Source: Solirubrobacter sp963724195 (GTDB taxonomy: Bacteria; Actinomycetota; Thermoleophilia; Solirubrobacterales; Solirubrobacteraceae). From it: 64,000 nucleotides of DNA. Below the pieces are notes generated by a model, which did not search any database, was not told the origin of the DNA, and was given only the letters and a program-made list of their open reading frames with translations. The stretch spans positions 93,483 through 157,482 of the forward strand of contig CAVRTQ010000031.1 in NCBI GenBank assembly GCA_963724195.1. The letters run 5' to 3'. A program made the translations under genes and the position numbers. Numbering within the stretch: position 1 is the first letter of the stretch; every line of letters starts with the position of its first letter. Below are positions 37,622-47,850 of this stretch, one piece after another.

Positions 37622-38632
37622 TTACTCCCAGCGGACGTCGCTGACATGAGGAAGCCGCGCGGCCTCCGCTTCGGCGGCCTCGCGCACGGCCTGGCCGAGC
37701 GTCCCGAACGGTTCGATGCTCACCACACCGTCCTCCAGCTTCCACACGCCCGCCATCACGCCATCGACGAGCAGGACGGGCGAGAACCACCCGCCAGGGC
37801 GGTAGATGCGCTCGGGGTGGGTCGTCGCCCGCTCGTCGCGCGGCGCGGCGACGACGTACTGATCGAACGCGGGCAGCAGCCGCACGTGACCCTCCGGCTC
37901 GGCCGCCTCGATCGCCGCCACGTCCGCCGCCAGCGCGAGCCCGAACTCCGTCTCGACCACCTCGTCCGCGGGGAACCACTTGCCGGCCTGCGCGGGCGAC
38001 GGGTGCCCGAACCACTTCGCCAGCGCCTCGCGGGAGGCCGGGCCGTAGCGGGTGAGAAAGCGGCGCGCGACCTCCTGCGTCGCGGCTTCGGTGTCCATGC
38101 GCTCGAACGGCTCGGGCAGCGCGAAGCGCCCGTCCTGCGCGTAGATCAGCTCGCCCCGGAACGCGACGGGCTTGAGCAGGTCGCCGTAGCCGCGCGCGAG
38201 CCCCGCGTGGACGGTCTCCGCAAGCTCGTCGCGGCTCTTGGGCCCGTCGCGCAGCGCCTGCGGGACGCCCTCGACGATGGCTTTGACGTCCTGCTCGCTC
38301 AGCTTGAAGTGCTTGAGCCACGACTTCGTCTCGTAGCGGGGCTTGAGCGCCGCCTGCGCGCCCACCCACAGCGGCAGCTCGTCCGTGCGGTGCAGGTGCA
38401 GCGTGCCGCGCTGCGCCCACGTCTTGACGAGGCTCCGATCCCGCCACAGCAGCTCGCTCACGTCCGGCGGGTCCTCCATCCGCGCCCACAGGGTCAGCTG
38501 GGCGCTGGAGAGCACCTGCGCGTGCAGGCCACAGATATCCGAGACGACCGCGAGCGGATCAGCCGCGCGCGCCGTCAGGTGCTGGCGCTGCATGCGCCAC
38601 GCCAGGACGGATTCCCACTTCATTCCCGACAA
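37622..38632 (-). CDS. winged-helix AlkZ-like protein, candidate DNA glycosylase (HxQ type)
   Basis: 336 residues from TTG 38632, or 333 from ATG 38623 (MKWESVLAWRMQRQHLTAR). HTH_42 family, paralogous to 34553. Here the catalytic-site position reads CGLHAQVLSS, that is H-A-Q, the variant known from a distinct subgroup of AlkZ-like proteins. It also has TWAQRGTLHLHRTDELPLWV and a C-terminal VDGVMAGVWKLEDG. The 5' end overlaps the pyrD 3' end. Function inferred, substrate unknown. Confidence 0.82.
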   Translation of the reverse strand: MSGMKWESVLAWRMQRQHLTARAADPLAVVSDICGLHAQVLSSAQLTLWARMEDPPDVSELLWRDRSLVKTWAQRGTLHLHRTDELPLWVGAQAALKPRYETKSWLKHFKLSEQDVKAIVEGVPQALRDGPKSRDELAETVHAGLARGYGDLLKPVAFRGELIYAQDGRFALPEPFERMDTEAATQEVARRFLTRYGPASREALAKWFGHPSPAQAGKWFPADEVVETEFGLALAADVAAIEAAEPEGHVRLLPAFDQYVVAAPRDERATTHPERIYRPGGWFSPVLLVDGVMAGVWKLEDGVVSIEPFGTLGQAVREAAEAEAARLPHVSDVRWE

Positions 38633-39655
38633 GATCCTGGATCGTGGCCGCTCCCGCCGCCCGCACGGCGGCTGCCAGCTCGCGGTTGATGCGCCGCGCC
38701 CACAGTGGCCCGCCGTAGACGAAGCCGGTGTAGCCCTGGACGAGCGTCGCGCCCGCGCGGATGCGCGTCAGCACGTCGTCCGCCGTCTCCACGCCGCCGA
38801 CCGACACGAGCAGCACCTGGTCGCCGACGCGCGCCCGCAGGCGCTTCAGCACGTCCAGCGAGCGCTGCTTGAGCGGCGCCCCGCTCACCCCGCCCGGGTT
38901 CGCGAGGACGTCGGCGGGCGCGTGCAGGCCCTCCCGCGAGATCGTCGTGTTGGTGGCGATCAGCCCGTCGAGCTTGGCCTCGACCGCGAAGTCCGCGAGC
39001 TGGTCGAGCTGCTCGTCGGTGAGATCGGGCGCGAGCTTGACCAACACGGGGCGGTCCGTCTCCGCCCGTACCGCGGCGACCAGCTCGCGCAGGTGCTCGA
39101 TCGTCTGCAGGTCCCGCAGCCCGGTCGTGTTCGGGGAGCTGACGTTGATGACGACGAAGTCGGCGTGGGGGGCGAGCAGCTTCGCCGAAGCGCGGTAGTC
39201 GGCGGCCGCTTCCTCCAGCGGCGCAACCTTCGACTTGCCGATGTTGATCGCGACGATCCCGCGCCCCGAGCGTCGCGCCAGCATCGGCGCCACCGCCTGC
39301 GCGCCCGGGTTCGGGAACCCCATCGCGTTCATCAGCGCACGATCACGGGGGAGCCGCCACACCCGCGGGCGCGGGTTCCCGGGCTGCGCGACGGCCGTGA
39401 TCGTGCCGACCTCGACGAACCCGAACCCGAGGTTGCCGAGCCCTTCGAACGCGGTCGCGTGCTTGTCCAGGCCGGCGGCGACGCCCAGCGGCGAGTCGAA
39501 CGTCAGCCCGAGCGCGCTGCACGCGCAGCGCCGGGTCGGCCTTGGGTCGCGGCAGCCGCGCGGCGAGCGCCAGCGCACGGGTGCCGAGCAGGTGCGCGCG
39601 CTCGGCGTCGACGCGCGAGAGCACGCGGGAATAGAGCGGCGCCGTACAAGCGGCT
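38559..39655 (-). CDS. pyrD: dihydroorotate dehydrogenase (class 2, quinone-type), N-terminus frame-disrupted
   Basis: From LGLTFDSPLGVAAGLDKHAT onward the core is complete: NIGKSKVAPLEEAAADYRA, the class-2 serine loop VVINVSSPNTTGLRDL, NTTISREGL and the FMN phosphate site LVSVGGVETADDVL. It oxidises dihydroorotate with quinone in pyrimidine synthesis. The first ~45 residues (SRVLSRVDAERAHLLGTRAL) lie in another frame up to a break near 39515, and the exact start near 39650 is uncertain. The open frame runs on into the next gene by 74 bases; the true end may be earlier. Confidence 0.9.
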
Positions 39656-39671
39656 CCACACTAGCCTGGAC

Positions 39672-40964
39672 GTGGTGCTTCGCCTCCGCCTCGCGCTGCT
39701 GGCCGCCGTCCTCGTCGTGGCCGCCGCCCTGGTCTTCGTGCTCCAGTCCGGTGACCCGGACCCCGACGTCCCGGTCATCCCGACGCCGCCCGGCGCGCAG
39801 CGCGGGGAGGCCGTCGCGGACCCGTTCGCCTACTCGCCGGAGCGCGCGCCGGAGCTGACCCGCCGCGCCGCCAGAGGGACGAGCCGGCTGCTGTACACCC
39901 GCTCACCGGGCGGCGCGGCGGAGACCGCCAAGCGCGTCGCCGAGTTCCGCGAACCGGTGGAGGCGGCCGCGAAGGCCGCGGGGGTGAACCCGGACCTGCT
40001 CGAAGCGCTCGTGTTCCTGGAGAGCGCCGGCCGGCCCGACGTGCTGGCGCCCGGCGGGATCGAAGGCGCCGCGGGGCTCACGCAGATCCTCGCGGAGACG
40101 GGCCAGAACCTGCTCGACATGGACATCGACCTCGAGCGCAGCCGGTCGTACACGCGCCGCCTCGACGCGGCGGTACGCGACGAGCAACCTGAAGCGCGCC
40201 GCGGCGCTGACCCGCGCCCGCCGGCGGGTGGACGACCGCTTCGACCCCGCGAAGGCGCTCGCCGGCACCGCTCGCTACCTCAAGCTCGGCCTGGAGGAGT
40301 TCGACGGCCGCGAGGACCTGGCGTTCGTGTCCTACCACATGGGCATGGGCAACCTGAACAACGTCATCAAGGCGTTCGGCGGCGGCCCGCGGCCCTACGT
40401 GGAGCTGTACTTCGACTCCACGCCGCAGCGCCACCAGGCGGCCCAGGAGCTGCTCACGTCGTTCGGGGACGATTCCTCCAACTACTACTGGAAGCTGCTC
40501 GCCGCGCGGGACATCATGCGCGCGCACCGCAAGGACCCGGCGGCGCTCGATCGCACGGCAGCGATCCGCGCCGCGGACGCCAGCGGTCGGGAGCGCCTGC
40601 TCGCCGGCGCGGAGCAGGGCGGCACGCGCACGTTCGAGGCGGCGCCCGAGAACACCGGCCTGGAAGTGCCCACCGGCCTGGAGCTGCGCCCGGAGGCGCT
40701 CGCGGTCGCGCTCTACATGGGCTCCCAGGTCCGCTCCATCCTCGGCGACGGCACGCTGCGGGTGCAGAGCGCCGCCGACGGAGGCTGGAGCTTCCGCATC
40801 GCCCGCACCTACGCGTCCGAGGCGCAGGCGCTGGCGTTCCAGTACGTGCTGGACCGCCTGCAGGTGCTCGACGTGATCGCCTGGTCGCGCGCGGAACGCA
40901 CCATCCGCGTCACGGCGGGCCGTGACGCGGACGTGCTGGAACCGTTGCTGCGACCGCGCTCGGC

Positions 40965-40968
<4 letters not shown>
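39672..40968 (+). CDS. membrane-anchored lytic transglycosylase (SLT domain), one frame break
   Basis: GTG start at 39672 (or 39675), with TAGCCT at 39662-39667. The anchor is LRLALLAAVLVVAAALVFVL. The SLT domain has the catalytic Glu in EALVFLESAGRPDVLAPGGI and GAAGLTQILAETGQNLLDM. The frame breaks near 40178 and resumes SNLKRAAALTRARRRVDDRF, with YHMGMGNLNNVIKAFGGG later. Intact length is about 430 residues. It would cut glycan strands in peptidoglycan. The C-terminal ~150 residues match no module I know. Confidence 0.85.
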
Positions 40969-41828
<860 letters not shown>

Positions 41829-41874
41829 GGCGTCAATTATGGCCGGTAAGTGACTTGCCGAAAGGCCAGATCGG

Positions 41875-42723
41875 TCACAGGAAGGCTCCCGAAGGCAGAT
41901 ATGGCGTGAACGGACCGACGTCGCCGCTCGTGAACATGGCGCCCGCGTCGAGCCGCAGCTCGAGGCCCGCTTCGACGCAGACCGCCATCGCCCACTGCTG
42001 CTTGGCGGTCATCGCCTCGATCCGCACGTCCCCTTCGGCGCGGGCGAGCGCGGCGCGCAGGAGGTCAGACGCCGCTTCGTCATCGAGCGCCGCGAGCAGC
42101 CGCACGCCGCCTTCCGGGCGCACCACCGCGTAGCCGCGCTCCGGCGCGATCAGCAGGTCCTGGCCCATCTCGAGCTGCGCGCCGATGTCCGCCCCGTGCG
42201 CGGCGCCGCGCACGTGGCGATCGACGTCGGCCGTGAACGGGATGTCGCTCACGTCACCCGCGCGCAATCCCTCCGGTGCCTGCACCTTCGGCCTTCCGTG
42301 CGCGCTCGCGGCGGGATGGAAGTCCAGCCCGAGCCGGAAGTAGGCCCGCAGCGCCCGCGGGTCGGGCGAGGCCATGATGATGCGCCCGCGGGCGCCGTCC
42401 GCGTACTCGTTCGCGCGCCGCAGCAGCGCGCCGCCGGTGCCGCTGGACTGCATGTCCGGGCGCACGATCAGCAGCGAGAGACCCCAGACGTCCTCGCGGC
42501 GCAGCGCCAGGGCGCAGCCGACGATGGCGCCGTCGTGCGTGGCGACCCACGCGCCGTCCGGGTCGTGCTCGACGAGATGCCGGTAGCGGATGGAGACCAT
42601 CGCGGGGTCGGGACGTTCCTCGGGCGGCTCGTTGCGGCTCGCGCTCAGGGCCTCGAAGGTGAGGACGTTGAGGTCATGGACCTCCGGCACGTCCTCCACG
42701 CGCATGGGACGGAGCTCCGGCAT
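41875..42723 (-). CDS. GNAT family N-acetyltransferase with extra C-terminal domain
   Basis: 282 residues from ATG 42723. The GNAT core occupies residues 1-135: ELRPMRVEDVPEVHDLNVL, the acetyl-CoA loop RPDMQSSGTGGALLRRANEY, then PDPRALRAYFRLGLDFHP. A second ~140-residue half (PERGYAVVRPEGGVRLLAAL, AMTAKQQWAMAVCVEAGLEL) looks like a degenerate second GNAT lobe. Substrate unknown. The start is only 15 bases from the divergent hydrolase start. Confidence 0.82.
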   Translation of the reverse strand: MPELRPMRVEDVPEVHDLNVLTFEALSASRNEPPEERPDPAMVSIRYRHLVEHDPDGAWVATHDGAIVGCALALRREDVWGLSLLIVRPDMQSSGTGGALLRRANEYADGARGRIIMASPDPRALRAYFRLGLDFHPAASAHGRPKVQAPEGLRAGDVSDIPFTADVDRHVRGAAHGADIGAQLEMGQDLLIAPERGYAVVRPEGGVRLLAALDDEAASDLLRAALARAEGDVRIEAMTAKQQWAMAVCVEAGLELRLDAGAMFTSGDVGPFTPYLPSGAFL

Positions 42724-42726
42724 GAC

Positions 42727-42732
42727 TACGAT
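42727..42732 (+). promoter_or_regulatory. TACGAT -10-like hexamer for the alpha/beta hydrolase
   Basis: It is 6 nt before the ATG at 42739, so transcription would begin at or next to the start codon. It is a clean example of the leaderless pattern seen through the window. No ribosome site is present between. Confidence 0.5.
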
Positions 42733-42738
42733 CCTGGC

Positions 42739-43570
42739 ATGGCGAGCTTGGAGATCGGCGGTCAGCGGCTCGCCTACACGGAGTACGGCGCCGGCCCGCG
42801 GCTGACGATCCTGCTGCACGGGCTGCTGTTCAACCAGCGCATGCACGCAGCGCTGGCGCAGGCCCTGGCCGAGCGTGGACACCGGGTGGTGACGCTCGAT
42901 CTGCTCGGGCACGGCGACTCGGACCGCCCGACGGACAAGTGGCGCTACTCGATGCCGGCCTTCGGGGCGCAGGTGATCGCGCTGCTCGACGAGCTCGGGG
43001 CGGACGAAGCCGTGCTGCTCGGCACCTCGCTCGGCGCGAACGTCGCGCTCGAAGCCGCCGTGCGCGCGCCCGAGCGGGTGCGCGGACTGGTGATCGAGAT
43101 GCCCGTGCTCGACCACGCGCTGATCGGCTGCGCGATCGCGTTCACGCCGATCATGATCACCCTGACCGCCGGCGAGCCCGTCGCGCGCGCCGTGTCCCGG
43201 CTCGACGCGCCTGATTCCGCGGCGGCGGCTGCCGTGGCAGGCGGACATCCTGCTCGACTGGGTGCGGCAGGACCCGGCGCCGAGCGCCGCGGTGTTCCAG
43301 GGCCTGTTCTTCGACCGGATCGCGCCGCCGCGCGAGGAGCGGGAGGCGATCGCCGCGCCGGCGCTCGTGATCGGCCATCAGTTCGACCTCGTCCATCCCT
43401 TCTCCGACGCCGGTATGCTCGCCGAGGAACTTCCTCATGGAAGTCTCATGCAGGCCCACTCGCTGATCGAGTTGCGGGTCGCTCCCAAGCGGCTCACCGA
43501 CGAGATCGGAGCCTTTTTGGACGAGTGTTGGCTCCCGCGGGCGGCTAATGTCCGCGCGCGAGCGTCGTAA
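42739..43570 (+). CDS. alpha/beta hydrolase (one frame break)
   Basis: The oxyanion motif LLHGLLFNQRMH and nucleophile elbow LLGTSLGANVALEAA are in frame one. It breaks near 43215 and continues RLPWQADILLDWVRQDPAPS. The acid/His region FDLVHPFSDAGMLAEELPHG ends with a leucine-rich helix. Intact length is about 276 residues, cytoplasmic. Typical esterase/epoxide-hydrolase-like fold; substrate unknown. Confidence 0.85.
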
Positions 43571-43602
43571 ATCAACGTTCCACCGCTACCATCGCCCGCC
43601 GG

Positions 43603-44307
43603 ATGTCGAGCCGCCAAGAAGAAAAAGAACGTCGTAAGCGCGAACGCCAGGAGCAGGAAGCCGCTGAGCGCGCCAAAGCCGCAAGCCGCAAGCGCATGCA
43701 GATGGTCTTCGGCGGCCTCCTCGGCTTGGTGGCCGTAGTCGGCGTCGTCGCCGTGCTCGTGTTCGTGGTCTTCAGTGGCGACGACAGCGCGTCCGACGAG
43801 GTTCCGGCCTCGGCGGCCGCCATCCCGGCGCAGAAGGAAGCCGACCCGGAGAAGGCGGCGGCGCTCGCGAAGTGCACCTACGAGCCGAAGCTGGCCAACG
43901 AGGGCTCGGGTCACGAGGAGAAGGACTTCAAGGCCTCGGACTACAAGCAGAACCCGCCGACGTCGGGCAACCACTTCCCGCAGTGGTACGAGGACGGCAT
44001 CTACGCGGCGGGTGACACGCCGGAGCTCGGCAAGCTCGTCCACACGCTCGAGCACGGCCGCATCGACATCCAGTACAAGCCGGGCACGCCCGCGACCACG
44101 GTCGCGCAGCTGGAGACGCTCTACAACGAGATGGACGGCGGGCACCACCTGCTGCTCTTCGAGAACGGCACCGGCATGAAGGCCGCTGTGGCCGCCACCG
44201 CCTGGGACGCGTCGCTCACCTGCGACACGATGAACCCGCAGGTCTTCGATGCCATCCGCGCCTTCCGCGCGGAGCACATCGACAAGGGCCCGGAAGTCGT
44301 CCCGTAG
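43603..44307 (+). CDS. DUF3105 membrane protein
   Basis: 234 residues. A highly charged cytoplasmic coil (SRQEEKERRKRERQEQEAAE) leads to one helix (MVFGGLLGLVAVVGVVAVLV) and an extracytoplasmic DUF3105 domain. The domain keeps the family pattern NPPTSGNHFPQWYEDGIY, LVHTLEHGRIDIQYKPG and one Cys pair (AKCTYEP, SLTCDTM). Function unknown; the His-rich sites suggest metal or redox chemistry. TACCAT at 43587-43592 is 10 nt upstream. Confidence 0.9.
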   Translation: MSSRQEEKERRKRERQEQEAAERAKAASRKRMQMVFGGLLGLVAVVGVVAVLVFVVFSGDDSASDEVPASAAAIPAQKEADPEKAAALAKCTYEPKLANEGSGHEEKDFKASDYKQNPPTSGNHFPQWYEDGIYAAGDTPELGKLVHTLEHGRIDIQYKPGTPATTVAQLETLYNEMDGGHHLLLFENGTGMKAAVAATAWDASLTCDTMNPQVFDAIRAFRAEHIDKGPEVVP

Positions 44308-44334
44308 GCCGCTGCCGGCCCCACTGAACTTCCC

Positions 44335-44360
44335 GAAGGGGCGCCGCTCGGCGCCCCTTC
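44335..44360. terminator. perfect 11-bp hairpin terminator between convergent genes
   Basis: GAAGGGGCGCC (44335-44345) pairs with GGCGCCCCTTC (44350-44360) around GCTC. It lies between the DUF3105 stop and the sugar transferase stop at 44365. The polar run is short (CGTCGTT). Confidence 0.75.
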
Positions 44361-44364
44361 GTCG

Positions 44365-45048
44365 TTAACCGCGCCAGCCGCCGGTTTCGCCGCGATACAG
44401 GCCGTGACCCGTCACGGCCATCCGCGCGCTGAGCACGATGATCCGCAGGTCCAGCCGCAGCGACGCGCGCTCGAGGTACACCAGGTCCAGCTCGATCCGC
44501 TCGCTCCACGGCAGCGAGGCGCGGCCGTTGATCTGCGCCCACCCGGTCAGGCCGGGGCGCACGCTGAGCCGCCGGCGCTGACGGTCCGTGTACTGGTCCA
44601 CCTGGACCTGGATCGTCGGGCGCGGGCCGACGAGCGACATCTCGCCCTTGAGGATGTTCCACAGGTTCGGCAGCTCGTCGATCGACGTGCGCCGGAGGAT
44701 CGCGCCGATCCGCGTGATCCGCGCATCGCCCGCGTCCACGGCCATCCCGGCGCCCATGTGCTCGGCGCCGGAGACCATCGTGCGCAGCTTGTAGACCTCG
44801 AACGCGTGGCCTTCGAAGCCGACGCGGCGCTGCTTGTAGATCGGGTGGCCGGCCGATTCGAGCCGCACCGCGAGCGCGGCGAGTCCGACGACCGGCGCGC
44901 TCACCACGAGCAACGGCACGGCCACGGCGAGATCCAGCGCGCGCTTGCGCCGGGAGTGCAGGTACTGGCGAGTTCGCGTGGCGCCGCGCTCGGCGGGCGG
45001 CTCCGGCGAACTCGCGGAAGCATCGCCCCCTGGGCGATGCGGCTTCAT
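44365..45048 (-). CDS. polyprenyl-phosphate sugar-1-phosphate transferase (initiating glycosyltransferase)
   Basis: 227 residues from ATG 45048, whose ATGA overlaps the stop of the GT2 gene. One N-terminal helix (ALDLAVAVPLLVVSAPVVGL) is followed by the catalytic domain: YKQRRVGFEGHAFEVYKLRT, then RRTSIDELPNLWNILKGEMS, LVGPRPTI, and VRPGLTGWAQINGR. It loads the first sugar-phosphate on undecaprenyl phosphate, starting the glycan built by this cluster. It is short, lacking the N-terminal membrane region of WbaP types. Its first ~25 codons are made by the repeated hairpin element. Confidence 0.92.
   Translation of the reverse strand: MKPHRPGGDASASSPEPPAERGATRTRQYLHSRRKRALDLAVAVPLLVVSAPVVGLAALAVRLESAGHPIYKQRRVGFEGHAFEVYKLRTMVSGAEHMGAGMAVDAGDARITRIGAILRRTSIDELPNLWNILKGEMSLVGPRPTIQVQVDQYTDRQRRRLSVRPGLTGWAQINGRASLPWSERIELDLVYLERASLRLDLRIIVLSARMAVTGHGLYRGETGGWRG
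44968..45040 (-). repeat. post-stop twin-hairpin element, copy 2
   Basis: Read on the minus strand it begins 4 nt after the GT2 stop. Hairpin 1 pairs GCATCGCCC with GGGCGATGC around AGG (45020-45040). Hairpin 2 pairs GCGAACTCGC (45006-45015) with GCGAGTTCGC (44968-44977), a perfect 10 bp. Compared with copies 1 and 3 the G-C pairs flanking GAGTTC change on both sides together. It also encodes the N-terminus of the sugar transferase. Confidence 0.75.
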
Positions 45049-46175
45049 CGGGTTCCCTCCGGCGCTTCCCAGCCGGCCGTGGTGCCGTGGCGCAGCCAGT
45101 CGTACAGGCCGAGCGCGAGCGCGGCCGTCGTCAGGACGTAGTAGCGGGCGACGAGGACGGGCTTCGCGCGGCTCTGGCTGGCGGCGGCACCGACCAGCGC
45201 GAGCTGCGCGGCCGCCGCCGCCTTGTAGACGCCGCCACGACCGAGCAGCGCGAGCGTCGCCAGCGCGGTGAGGACGTGCAGGAACGGCGTCCCGTAGCGC
45301 AGGAGCCGGTGGCTGGCGATCATCAGCGCGTACAGCGGCGAGTACCCACGCGGGTCCAGCAGGCCGCCCTGGAGGACGATCGGCCAGCCGTAGGACATCA
45401 TCCGCCGCTTGCGCGCCCACTCGCCCTCGATCGAGGGGACCATCTTCTCCGTGGCGCGCGCCTCCGGCACGTAGACGGCGCGGAACCCGGCCTTGACCAT
45501 CTGGAACGGCATCGCGAGGTCGTGCCCCATCGTCGGGTCGACCTGGTCGTAGGCCGCGCGGCGCACCGCGTAGATGGCGCCGTTGCCGCCGGTGACGCTG
45601 GCCAGCGCCGACTCCTGGGCGCGCAGGAACATCTCGTAGCGCCAGTACAGGCCTTCCTGGTTGGTCCCGGCCTCGTTCGTGAAGGAGACCTTCCCGCACG
45701 CGTAGCCGACCTGCGGGTCCGCGAACGCGCGCACGAGCGTGCGCAGCGCGTCCGGCGCCCACATGGTGTTCGCGTCGCTGAACGCGATGATCTCGCCGCG
45801 CGCGACCTGCACGGCCGCGTCCTGCGCGACGTACTTGCCGCCGCGCGGGAGGGCCAGCACCTGGTCGGCGCCCTGGGCGCCGTGCACCGTGCCGTCGTCG
45901 CCCCCGTCGACCGCGACGATCACCTCGAGGCCGGGGTAGTCGAGCGCCCGCGCGTTCGCGACCTTGGCCGCGATCACCGCCTCCTCCTTGTACGCCGCGA
46001 CGATCAGCGTGACCGACGGCGTGAGGTCCGCGCCGGGCGCGGTGGGCGGCGAGCCCTTGAGCCGCCGCAGCAGTGCCAGCGCGGGCGCGTAGAGCGCCTG
46101 CGTCCAGACGATCAGGGCGGCAGAGATCCAGAAGAGCGCACGCACGGGCGGCGAGAAGGGTGGCAGACTGGCCAC
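45045..46175 (-). CDS. membrane GT2 family glycosyltransferase
   Basis: 376 residues from GTG 46175. N-terminal helix (ALFWISAALIVWTQALYAPA), then a GT-A domain: VTLIVAAYKEEAVIAAKVAN, VIVAVDGGDDGT, the metal-site AFSDANTMW, and acceptor-site GNGAIYAVRR. WARKRRMMSYG stands where processive enzymes have QxxRW. Several C-terminal helices follow. It builds or extends the lipid-linked glycan. The end is coupled to the sugar transferase by ATGA; the start is 2 bases from a divergent GTG. Confidence 0.88.
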   Translation of the reverse strand: MASLPPFSPPVRALFWISAALIVWTQALYAPALALLRRLKGSPPTAPGADLTPSVTLIVAAYKEEAVIAAKVANARALDYPGLEVIVAVDGGDDGTVHGAQGADQVLALPRGGKYVAQDAAVQVARGEIIAFSDANTMWAPDALRTLVRAFADPQVGYACGKVSFTNEAGTNQEGLYWRYEMFLRAQESALASVTGGNGAIYAVRRAAYDQVDPTMGHDLAMPFQMVKAGFRAVYVPEARATEKMVPSIEGEWARKRRMMSYGWPIVLQGGLLDPRGYSPLYALMIASHRLLRYGTPFLHVLTALATLALLGRGGVYKAAAAAQLALVGAAASQSRAKPVLVARYYVLTTAALALGLYDWLRHGTTAGWEAPEGTR

Positions 46176-46177
46176 CC

Positions 46178-46660
46178 GTGCTGACCCTTCGCCCGCCCCA
46201 GCTGAGCGACGCCGACGCGCTCGTCGCGGCCTGCCAGGACCCCGAGATTCCGCGCTGGACCAACGTGCCCAGCCCGTACACGCACGAGCACGCGCTCACG
46301 TACATCACCGGCGAGGACCCGCGGCGACGGAACTTCCTCGGCTTCGAGGACGGCCTGCTGGTCGGTTCATTCAGCCTGCTCGAGATCGACTTGGACGCCC
46401 GCTACGCCGAGGTCGGCTACTGGGTGGCGAAGGAGGCGCGCGGTCGTGGCGTCGCCACGCGCGCGGTCGCGCACCTGCGCACCATCGCGCTGGAGCTGGG
46501 CATCACGCGCCTGGAGCTGATCGCCCACAAGGACAATGCGGGCTCGCGGGCCGTGGCACGCAGGTCCGGGTTCCACGAGACCGGCGAGATGCGCGTGGCG
46601 CCGCGGGTCGATCCGCCGACGCCGCCGGATTACGTCGTCTACGCCTGGAGCGCCGAGTAG
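46178..46660 (+). CDS. RimJ/RimL-type GNAT acetyltransferase
   Basis: 160 residues from GTG 46178. Full GNAT fold: LTLRPPQLSDADALVAACQD, EVGYWVAKEARGRGVATRAV (acetyl-CoA loop) and IAHKDNAGSRAVARRSGFHE. It resembles ribosomal-protein and aminoglycoside-type acetyltransferases, and may instead modify an amino sugar of the surface glycan given its place. CAGACT lies 8 nt before the start. Confidence 0.88.
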   Translation: MLTLRPPQLSDADALVAACQDPEIPRWTNVPSPYTHEHALTYITGEDPRRRNFLGFEDGLLVGSFSLLEIDLDARYAEVGYWVAKEARGRGVATRAVAHLRTIALELGITRLELIAHKDNAGSRAVARRSGFHETGEMRVAPRVDPPTPPDYVVYAWSAE

Positions 46661-47699
46661 AGGTCGAGCGTGCGGCGGGCGATGTCGTCCCAGCCGTACT
46701 CGCCCTCCGCCGCGGCCCGTGAGGCCGCGGCCATCCGCTCCAGCCGCGCCGGGTCGCCCAGCAGCGAGGTCAACGCGCCGGCCAGGGCCTCGGGGTCGCC
46801 CGGGTCGACGAGCTCCGCCGCGCCGGTGGCCGCCACCTCCGGGAACCCGCCGACGCGCGTGAGCAGCATCGGCTTGCCGAACGCCAGCGCCGTGAACAGG
46901 ACACCGCTCTGGTCGATCTCGCGGTACGGGAGGACGACCAGCGACGCGGCGCGGAACGCGCCCGCCAGCTCGCCGGCCGACACGAACCGCAGCGCGGTGC
47001 GCACGTTGCGCCCGTGCACGGCGCTCACGTCCATCCGGGGCATGCCGACGATCCACAGCTCGGCGTCGACGTCCGCCTGCTCCCAGGCCTCCAGCAGCAC
47101 GTCCACGCCCTTGTAGGGCCGCAGGAGGCCGAACATCAGCACCACCGGCCGGTCCGGCACCGCGAACGGCGCCTCGCCCGGGCACGTCGAGCCCGGTCAG
47201 CGTCCCGTGGCGGATGACGTGGACCAGCGCCGGATCAAGCCCCAGCTCGTCCCGCAGCCGCGCCGCGCCGTGCTCGGAGTGCACGACGACCGCGTCCATC
47301 CGCTCGTAGAGCCGGCGCTGCGCCTTGAGCTGGCCGGGCTTGGGCTCACGCGGGAGCACGTCGTGCGCGGTCAATAGCCGCGGGTGCCGGCGAGGCAGCA
47401 ACCACCCGTCGACCTGCTGCACCGGCAGCCACTGGAAGTGCACGACGTCCGCACGCGCGTGCCCGGTACCGCAGCATGTCGGGCGCGTGCTGGGCGAGGC
47501 GCGCGAACCGTCGTCCCCGCGCCGGCGCCCAGCGGTAGAAGGCCTCGACGACGTCCACCCCGGGCGCGTCCGGCACGTCGCCGTACGTGAACGCGCTCGT
47601 GATCAACGACACCTCGGCGCCCGCACGTGCGAGCGCCGAAGCCAACGCCCGGTCGTAGGGCGGCGTGTAGGCCGCCGGGTCGACCAGGTGGACGCGCAT
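46639..47699 (-). CDS. GT4-type glycosyltransferase (two frame breaks)
   Basis: From ATG 47699: MRVHLVDPAAYTPPYDRALA, a GT-B N-terminus. Breaks near 47460 and near 47185 are followed by HFQWLPVQQVDGWLLPRRHP, then VVLMFGLLRPYKGVDVLLEA. The nucleotide-sugar site is GAFRAASLVVLPYREIDQSG then VLFTALAFGKPML, with the usual E/D pattern partly changed to ID. Intact length is about 353 residues, cytoplasmic or membrane-peripheral. TAAACT on this strand (47710-47715) is 10 nt upstream. Confidence 0.83.
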
Positions 47700-47718
47700 C
47701 GCGCGTCCCAGTTTAGAT

Positions 47719-47736
47719 AAAGGGCCTGGCCCCTTT
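47719..47736. repeat. near-palindrome AAAGGGCC-T-GGCCCCTTT
   Basis: Left arm AAAGGGCC pairs with GGCCCCTTT with one bulged base. It is the same design as the perfect palindrome at 8791-8809. It lies between divergent glycosyltransferase genes, so it is not a simple terminator here. Confidence 0.5.
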
Positions 47737-47850
47737 AGGAAAGGCTTGACCAGGTTCACGGGACCGAGCCGAAGACCGGATCGCGGCCGGCGGCTCCATG
47801 CGTCCGGCACGCGGATGCCCATGCGCCGCGTGCGCCAGACTGCAGCCCTC

